64,000 nucleotides of DNA. Source: CAIWAH01 sp964602595 (GTDB lineage Bacteria > Verrucomicrobiota > Verrucomicrobiia > Limisphaerales > UBA9464). The position numbers and the translations under genes were made by a program. The DNA lies in contig CAZRRO010000018.1 in the NCBI GenBank assembly GCA_964602595.1, forward strand, positions 62,001 through 126,000, read 5' to 3'. Of this stretch, positions 59,303 to 64,000 are shown piece after piece; position 1 is the stretch's first letter; every line of letters starts with the position of its first letter. The notes under the pieces are model-generated. The model had not been told where the DNA came from and did not search any database. It worked only from the letters and a program-made list of their open reading frames with translations.

Positions 59303-60028
59303 ATGAACCGATACGCGATCATTGCTGATATCCACGCCAACTTGGACGCGTTCCAGGTGGTCTTGGAGGACATCAAACAGCAGAAGTGCACCCACGTCGT
59401 CTGCTTGGGAGATGTCGTCGGCTATGGCGCCAACCCGAAGGAATGCCTCGACCTCGTCCGGGGCATGAACATCCCGGTCGTGAAGGGCAACCACGACGAA
59501 TACATCGGCAGCGACGAATCGCCCGATGGATTCAACGACGCCGCCGCCGAGGCCGTCACTTGGACCCGCGCCCAGCTCACGGAAGACGACCGCAAGTGGC
59601 TACGGGACCTTAAGTATTTCCGTCTGGTGGCCAACTTCTCGATCGTCCATGCGACGCTCGATGCGCCGCAGCGCTGGGGTTACGTGTTCGAGAAGCTCGA
59701 GGCCGCGGCCAGCTTCACCTATCAGAACACGCAGGTCTGCTTTTTCGGCCACACCCACGTTCCGGTGGCGTTCATCCGCGACACCGGCGTGCGCGGGGGC
59801 ACCTACTCCAAGTTCCGCGTGGAACCGGGCAAAAAGTATTTCGTGAACGTCGGCAGCGTTGGACAGCCCCGCGACGGCAGCCCCAAGGCCGCCTATGTGA
59901 TCTACGACCTGCCGTCGCAGACCATCGAGCTTCGCCGCCTCGACTACGATATCGCCGCCGCCCAGAAGAAGATCATGGCCGCCGGATTGCCGCAGCGATT
60001 GGCGGACCGGCTGGCGGTTGGTCGCTAA
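59303..60028 (+). CDS. metallophosphoesterase (calcineurin-like)
   Basis: A 241-residue two-metal phosphoesterase. Motifs in order: DIHANLDAF (residues 8-16), CLGDVVGYGANPKECLD, VVKGNHDEYIG, VHATLDAP and FGHTHVPVAF with the metal-binding His pair. These fit class III phosphoesterases such as YfcE/MJ0936-like enzymes acting on phosphodiesters or nucleotides. The exact substrate is unknown. ATG 59303 begins MNRYAIIADIHANL, and is followed by an intrinsic terminator after 22 bases. Confidence 0.9.
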   Translation: MNRYAIIADIHANLDAFQVVLEDIKQQKCTHVVCLGDVVGYGANPKECLDLVRGMNIPVVKGNHDEYIGSDESPDGFNDAAAEAVTWTRAQLTEDDRKWLRDLKYFRLVANFSIVHATLDAPQRWGYVFEKLEAAASFTYQNTQVCFFGHTHVPVAFIRDTGVRGGTYSKFRVEPGKKYFVNVGSVGQPRDGSPKAAYVIYDLPSQTIELRRLDYDIAAAQKKIMAAGLPQRLADRLAVGR

Positions 60029-60050
60029 GCCGTGGGAATCATTTTTGAAG

Positions 60051-60083
60051 AACGGTGACGGGTTCGGCCTGTCACCGTTTTTT
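60051..60083 (+). terminator. intrinsic terminator of the metallophosphoesterase gene
   Basis: AACGGTGAC (60051-60059) pairs with GTCACCGTT (60071-60079), followed by a T run (60078-60083). It ends at the stop codon of the convergent photolyase gene. Confidence 0.88.
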
Positions 60084-61498
60084 CATTCCGCCCCTTTCAC
60101 CGCCTTGAACATCGCGAGGCAGCGGCCCCGCTGGAGCGCGTGGTCCACGATGGGGGCGGGATACTTCGTTCGGGCCAGCAGCAGCGGATTTTCCCACGGT
60201 TGGTGGATGAGGTCATCCGGCACGTCGCGCAGCTCCGGAACCCAGCGCCGGACAAAGGTGCCCTGCGGATCGAACTTCTCACCCTGCGACACCGGGTTGA
60301 AAATGCGGAAGTAGGGCGCGGCGTCCGTGCCGCAACCGGCGCTCCACTGCCAGCCGCCGTTGTTGGCGGCGAGCTCCCCGTCGAGCAATTGGCGCATGAA
60401 ATACCGCTCGCCGCGCTGCCAGGACACGAGCAGGTCCTTGGTCAGGAACATGGCCGTGATCATCCGCAGCCGGTTGTGCATACCGCCAGTCGCATTCAGG
60501 CAACGCATCGCGGCGTCCACGATCGGGAACCCAGTCTGTCCTGCGCACCAGGCCTCAAACTGGGCGTCGGTGCCCGCCCATTTCAGGGCGTCGTATTCCG
60601 GCCGGAAGCTGCCCACGGCGACGTGCGGGAAGTTGGCCAGAATCTGGTGGTAAAACTCGCGCCAGATCAGCTCGGTCTCCCACACGTTGCAGGCGGCCTC
60701 GCGTCCGGGCGGCGCCAGTTCCCGCGCGGCAAACAGCTTCGCGAAAACCGTCCGCGGCCCAACTGTGCCGAAGCGGAAGTGCGGGGAAAGCCGCGAGGTG
60801 CCGGCTTCGTCCGCCGGGAAGTTGCGGGCGGTGTCGTAATCGTAAACCCGGGCGGCCAGGAACTGCTTCAGAGCTTCCAGTCCCGCGTGTTCCCCGGCCG
60901 GCGGCAATTGCTGCGTGAGCCGATGCCCGAGCGCCGTGGCCTCGGTCGGCAGCGGCAGCGAATGGGCGGCGTCCGGCGCCGGCGACTTGGCCCGCCCGAG
61001 CTTGGGCACCGGCGCTGGGACGCCCTTGGCCCGCCACGCCCGGGAATACGGCGTGAACACCGTGTAGGGCTCGCCCGCCTTGGTCAGCACCTCGCGGCCT
61101 TCCCAGATCACCTGGTCCTTGAACGACTCGAAATACACGCCGGCCTCGTAGAGCGCGCCGGCCACCTTGCGGTCGCGGGCCACGGCGTAGGGTTCGTAAT
61201 CACGGTTGGTGAACACCGCGTCGGCCTTCACGGCGCGGGCGAGTTTCACCAATTCCTCGTGCGGCGTCCCGTGCAGCAGGATCAGGCGATGGCCAAGCGC
61301 CTCGAGATTCCGGCGGAGCGATTCCAGCACCGCGAGCTGATAGGCGACCCGCGCGGCGCCGCAGTCGTCGGCCTGCAGGATGGCGTCATCGAGGATGAAC
61401 ACCGGCACCAGGCAACTGCCGCGGGCCCACGCCTCGTGGAGCGCGACGTTGTCGGTTACCCGCAGGTCGCGGCGAAACCAATGGATGATCGTCTGCAT
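60083..61498 (-). CDS. phrB: deoxyribodipyrimidine photolyase (CPD)
   Basis: Light-driven repair of cyclobutane pyrimidine dimers with FAD. 471 residues. N-terminal antenna domain (IIHWFRRDLRVTDNVALHEA, LHGTPHEELVKLA), FAD domain with TSRLSPHFRFGTVGPRTVF, WETELIWREFYHQIL, QTGFPIVDAAMRCLNATGGMHNR and CGTDAAPYFRIFNPVSQ. All typical class I features. The ATG at 61498 starts MQTIIHWFRRDLR. No partner genes; convergent with the metallophosphoesterase. Confidence 0.96.
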   Translation of the reverse strand: MQTIIHWFRRDLRVTDNVALHEAWARGSCLVPVFILDDAILQADDCGAARVAYQLAVLESLRRNLEALGHRLILLHGTPHEELVKLARAVKADAVFTNRDYEPYAVARDRKVAGALYEAGVYFESFKDQVIWEGREVLTKAGEPYTVFTPYSRAWRAKGVPAPVPKLGRAKSPAPDAAHSLPLPTEATALGHRLTQQLPPAGEHAGLEALKQFLAARVYDYDTARNFPADEAGTSRLSPHFRFGTVGPRTVFAKLFAARELAPPGREAACNVWETELIWREFYHQILANFPHVAVGSFRPEYDALKWAGTDAQFEAWCAGQTGFPIVDAAMRCLNATGGMHNRLRMITAMFLTKDLLVSWQRGERYFMRQLLDGELAANNGGWQWSAGCGTDAAPYFRIFNPVSQGEKFDPQGTFVRRWVPELRDVPDDLIHQPWENPLLLARTKYPAPIVDHALQRGRCLAMFKAVKGAE

Positions 61499-61557
61499 CG
61501 GTGCCGGAAGTTAGCACGGAACCGGACGGGACCAACCGGACCGCAGGCAAATCCGGG

Positions 61558-62262
61558 TCACGGATTCCAGCGAAGGTTCGGGAAGCGATTCGTGTTAACC
61601 ACCTCCGAGTGGCCGTCCACAAAAGTGATCAAAACTTGCCCCCCGGAGATGCGGGGTGCCGAGGTGGATTGAGCGTCGCCAAACGCCCGGGCGGCGATGT
61701 TCGGGGCCGGAGATTCCAGTTCGAATAGGAGCACCACATCAAGAGGGACCTGATCGAGAACCCGGCCGGCCAGTGTAGCGTTGAGGCAGTATCGGTTGGT
61801 GGCCTGCAAAAGGCCTAGGTCGTTGCGTTCCTTCGAGATCTCACGGAGGTAGGGGGTGACCGCGGCAGTCCAATTGTCTGCCGGCGGAACCAATCCTCCG
61901 TGATCCCGCGCATAGCTTCGAAGCGCCTCACCGGCGGATCGGATCAGCCACATGCGCCAAACCACGCCGGCGTAGTTTTGAACGGTCCGCACCCCAATCA
62001 ACACCGGGACTAGTAAAGTAATGCCCAAGACCATGCCGACCCATGCCCGAACTCGGCCGACAATCTGGCCGGAACTCCGGCGGATTTGCAGGAGGGCAAT
62101 CACTCCGCAACTGATGGCCACCACCGCCCCAACTCCAGTCCAGCCGAACACTCCAGCGATGAAGGCCGCCAAAGCCCACTTCGACCTGCGGCTGGGGCCG
62201 CCGTCGTTCCGAGTCGTTTCGCTAGCCGGATTACCAACGCACGCTGGGTCGCCTGGGTTCAT
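61558..62262 (-). CDS. DUF4190-like membrane protein with H-X9-DG C-terminal tail
   Basis: A 234-residue protein from the ATG at 62262 (MNPGDPACVGNPASETT). A polar N-terminal tail (1-26) is followed by two membrane helices (WALAAFIAGVFGWTGVGAVVAI and VRAWVGMVLGITLLVPVLIG), the pattern of DUF4190. The outer part begins LRSYARDHGGLVPPADNWTAAV and ends VLITFVDGHSEVV, reminiscent of the type II secretion pseudopilin-like H-X9-DG tail found on PVC proteins. A comparable N-terminus starts the fragment at 1-134. Function unknown. Confidence 0.75.
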   Translation of the reverse strand: MNPGDPACVGNPASETTRNDGGPSRRSKWALAAFIAGVFGWTGVGAVVAISCGVIALLQIRRSSGQIVGRVRAWVGMVLGITLLVPVLIGVRTVQNYAGVVWRMWLIRSAGEALRSYARDHGGLVPPADNWTAAVTPYLREISKERNDLGLLQATNRYCLNATLAGRVLDQVPLDVVLLFELESPAPNIAARAFGDAQSTSAPRISGGQVLITFVDGHSEVVNTNRFPNLRWNP

Positions 62263-62294
62263 TTGCGTGGAGTTTGCGGCGGCATGCCCGACTT

Positions 62295-62771
62295 TCAACT
62301 CACCGAAACCACCTTGCCTTCATCCTTCCCGCCGAAGGTCAGCTTCAGCTTCTCGCCCTGCTTCCGGCCGACTAGCAGTTGCCCGATCGGGGACTGCGGC
62401 GTGATCACCGTGATTTCGTTGCCGGCGTGGGTGACCTCGGTGCCGCCGGCCCGGGGCCCGATAAAATACCACGAGTGCTCCTTGCCGACGCCCAACTCGA
62501 CCAAGGCACCGATGTCCACGGGGGTCTCCGGGCCGAAGTCGCGCAGCGTGAGCGCCTGGAACTGGTGCAGTGCCTGTTCGAGTTCCGCCGCCTGCTTCGA
62601 TTGGCCGCGGGCGAGATACGACGCCTCCAAGCCGCGGGTGTCGTATTTGTTCTCCGCCTTGCTCTGCTCGTGGGTGGCTTCGAAATGCGCCGCCCGCGCC
62701 GCCTTGAAGTAGAGCTCCAGGTCGGCTTGCAGGCGTTCGATGATCTTTTTGACGACGGCTTCCTTCTTCAC
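62295..62771 (-). CDS. GreA/GreB-family transcript cleavage factor-like protein
   Basis: A 158-residue protein from the GTG at 62771 (first residues MKKEAVVKKIIERLQADLEL). An N-terminal coiled coil (about 1-75) precedes a C-terminal Gre domain with SWYFIGPRAGGTEV, VITPQSPIGQLLVG and GRKQGEKLKL. Gre factors enter the secondary channel of RNA polymerase and rescue backtracked complexes by transcript cleavage; the acidic tip residues of the coiled coil are not clearly visible, so it may be a diverged Gre-like regulator. The GTG is preferred over the long upstream frame, which overlaps the NYN gene. Confidence 0.83.
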   Translation of the reverse strand: MKKEAVVKKIIERLQADLELYFKAARAAHFEATHEQSKAENKYDTRGLEASYLARGQSKQAAELEQALHQFQALTLRDFGPETPVDIGALVELGVGKEHSWYFIGPRAGGTEVTHAGNEITVITPQSPIGQLLVGRKQGEKLKLTFGGKDEGKVVSVS

Positions 62772-62867
62772 GCGGGCGGGGAGATACCGGTCCGCCGACG
62801 CGGAGTCCAAACCGAATCCGCGCGGATTTGTCCTGTCCGCCGGCCGACCACCGCGTAGCCTCGGCCC

Positions 62868-63752
62868 ATGAGTTCCCCCACGAAGGACGCCACGATGGCC
62901 GTCTTCCTCGACCTTGAGAACATTGCGCTTGGCGCCCGCGACGCCCGTTTCCCGCGCTTCGACATCCAGAAGGTGCTCGAACGCCTGCTGCTGAAGGGGC
63001 ACATCGTCGTGAAGAAGGCCTACTGCGATTTCGACCGCTACAAGGAGTTCAAGCGCGACCTGCACGAGGCCGCGTTTGAGCTGATCGAGATCCCGCACGT
63101 CCGCCAGTCGGGCAAAAACTCCGCCGACATCCGCATGGTCGTGGACGCCCTCGACCTTTGCTACACCAAGGGCCACGTGGACACGTTCGTGATCATCAGC
63201 GGTGACTCCGACTTCTCGCCGCTGGTCAGCAAGCTACGCGAGAACGCCAAGACCGTGATCGGCGCAGGCGTGAAAAACTCGACCTCGGACCTGTTCATCA
63301 ACAACTGCGACGAGTTCCTCTACTACGACGATCTCGTCCGGCGCGAACCCTCGAAGGCCAGGCAACGCTCGGGCGGCGTCACGTCCGCGCCGGCCCCAGC
63401 AGCGCCGGCACCAGCCACCCCCGCAGCCAGTCCCGCGGCAGCTCCAGCCAACGCCCCGGCGGCCAGCGCGACCCGCCCGGCGGAGGAGGAACCCAAGCGG
63501 CCGCCGCTGATTGACGCCTTGGAACGGGTCATCGTGACCCTGGAAGCGCTCAGCGAAGCCCGCGAAGGCGACGACCCGATCTGGGGTTCGATGATCAAGC
63601 AGGCCATCAAGCGACGGAATCCCGGCTTCAACGAACGCGCCTACGGCTTCCGCTCCTTCAACGACCTGCTGCTCGAATGCCAGAAGCGCAACCTGTTGAA
63701 ACTCGACGCCGACGAAAAGTCGGGCGGCTACGTGGTGCGGTTGGCAGAGTGA
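62868..63752 (+). CDS. NYN-domain ribonuclease-like protein with OST-HTH/LOTUS domain
   Basis: A 294-residue protein. The NYN (PIN-like, LabA/DUF88) domain covers about residues 8-160: AVFLDLENIALGAR, KKAYCDFDRYKEF, GKNSADIRMVVDALDLCY and FVIISGDSDFSPLVSKL, with the acidic metal-site Asp residues intact. A Pro/Ala linker (about 165-205) leads to a LOTUS (OST-HTH) domain at about 205-290 (PLIDALERVIVTLEAL, MIKQAIKRRNPGFNERAYGF, LLLECQKRNLLKL). NYN-LOTUS fusions occur in bacteria and suggest RNA binding and cleavage. The ATG starts MSSPTKDATMAVFLD. It is divergent from the Gre-like gene. Confidence 0.9.
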   Translation: MSSPTKDATMAVFLDLENIALGARDARFPRFDIQKVLERLLLKGHIVVKKAYCDFDRYKEFKRDLHEAAFELIEIPHVRQSGKNSADIRMVVDALDLCYTKGHVDTFVIISGDSDFSPLVSKLRENAKTVIGAGVKNSTSDLFINNCDEFLYYDDLVRREPSKARQRSGGVTSAPAPAAPAPATPAASPAAAPANAPAASATRPAEEEPKRPPLIDALERVIVTLEALSEAREGDDPIWGSMIKQAIKRRNPGFNERAYGFRSFNDLLLECQKRNLLKLDADEKSGGYVVRLAE

Positions 63753-63775
63753 ATTGAAAGGGATGTCAGGTGACT

Positions 63776-63912
63776 CTGGGAGCGCGGTTCTCTGAGCCGC
63801 GTCAGTTCATTCCGCGACCCGGGACAACCAACCCGCGATGAGGCCTGCGCCTCCACAGCGACAAAGCCGCAACAGATGTTGCCCCGGGCGGCTCAGAGAG
63901 CCGCACTCCCAG
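63776..63912. repeat. 25-bp imperfect inverted-repeat element
   Basis: The arms CTGGGAGCGCGGTTCTC-TGAGCCGC (63776-63800) and GCGGCTCAGAGAGCCGCACTCCCAG (63888-63912, split here for length) are complementary at 23 of 25 positions, with 87 bases between. The arrangement resembles a small non-autonomous mobile element (MITE-like) or a dispersed palindromic repeat. There is no open frame inside. Confidence 0.85.
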
Positions 63913-63917
63913 CGGAC

Positions 63918-64000
63918 CTACGGCTTCCACTCCCACTTCTCCCCGAAGAAGCCCGCCGCCGTAATCCCACCGGGCGTCCGTGCCGTCATGGGCTTCGTGA
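63918..64000 (-). CDS. C-terminal end of a truncated minus-strand gene
   Basis: The minus strand is open from 64000 to a TAG at 63918-63920, giving 27 residues ending GITAAGFFGEKWEWKP. The aromatic C-terminus and the absence of in-frame stops suggest the end of a real protein whose body lies outside the window. No family can be assigned from so short a segment. The stop lies 6 bases from the inverted-repeat element. Confidence 0.45.
   Translation of the reverse strand, partial: TKPMTARTPGGITAAGFFGEKWEWKP

Noticed and set aside
1..64000. tRNA or rRNA genes, integrases, transposases and attachment sites
   Set aside because: None was recognised on either strand. Reading by eye can miss a diverged tRNA, so a covariance-model scan would be needed to be certain.

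Overview
The window reads as one ordinary chromosomal stretch of a GC-rich Gram-negative bacterium. It most likely belongs to the Verrucomicrobiota, perhaps the Pedosphaera/Limisphaera side of the phylum. This is inference from gene families: a PEP-CTERM-anchored metalloprotease, DUF6941 and DUF4190 proteins, a sialate O-acetylesterase, small Planctomycetes-like hypothetical proteins, a hybrid CheB-CheR sensor kinase and few clear Shine-Dalgarno sites. No tRNA, rRNA, CRISPR array, transposase or prophage gene was recognised. No single novel gene system stands out; the most unusual signals are regulatory.

Layout. 1-2.4 kb: a truncated DUF4190 membrane protein, a coiled-coil zinc-ribbon protein and two hypothetical proteins. 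2.4-11.04 kb: a minus-strand heme cluster, read in transcription order as hemA, sensor kinase, OmpR-type regulator, hemE, hemN, hemG/hemY, hemH. Its gaps hold a 203-bp tandem duplication and REP-like palindromes, and a 9-bp direct repeat at 11-bp spacing lies just upstream of hemA. 11.3-20.1 kb: three large signalling proteins (CheB-CheR-PAS-HisKA_2; REC-PAS-HK-REC-PAS-Cys4; PAS-PAS-GAF-PAS). 20.2-25.1 kb (minus): yqeY, a UVR-motif protein, rsmI, a small hypothetical, alanine dehydrogenase and L-fuconate dehydratase. 25.3-34.2 kb (plus): a divergent EF-G-like GTPase, PEP-CTERM protease, Sel1-repeat protein, secreted sugar isomerase-like protein, then accA-manA-TPR protein. 34.25-35.8 kb (minus): folA and a C39-like peptidase with overlapping ends. 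35.9-42.8 kb: small membrane protein, sialate O-acetylesterase, three accessory small genes, fabF, a DUF6941 pair on the minus strand, and pilT.

42.9-45.0 kb (minus): ilvB behind what looks like a complete transcription attenuator. A promoter is followed almost at once by a 24-codon leader peptide with a Val-Val-Val-Leu-Val-Val run, alternative hairpins and an intrinsic terminator. 45.0-50.5 kb: rsuA (plus), then on the minus strand a stand-alone CoaB, the rpsP-khpA-trmD-rplS ribosome operon without rimM, a membrane protein and miaB. 50.7-57.3 kb (plus): DUF1015 protein, sigma-54 response regulator, threonine aldolase, two-subunit class I fumarase, PH-like membrane protein and apaG. 57.3-58.8 kb (minus): GntR regulator plus ABC ATPase with palindromic sites. 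59-64 kb: acylphosphatase, metallophosphoesterase, photolyase, DUF4190 protein, GreA/GreB-like factor, NYN-LOTUS protein, a 25-bp inverted-repeat element and the tail of a minus-strand gene.

How parts fit: the heme genes cover glutamyl-tRNA reduction and the late steps to protoheme (hemB, hemC, hemD and hemL are not here). The embedded two-component system is the obvious candidate regulator. The ilvB attenuator would couple valine/leucine synthesis to charged tRNA supply. All functions are assigned from sequence recognition without database searches.
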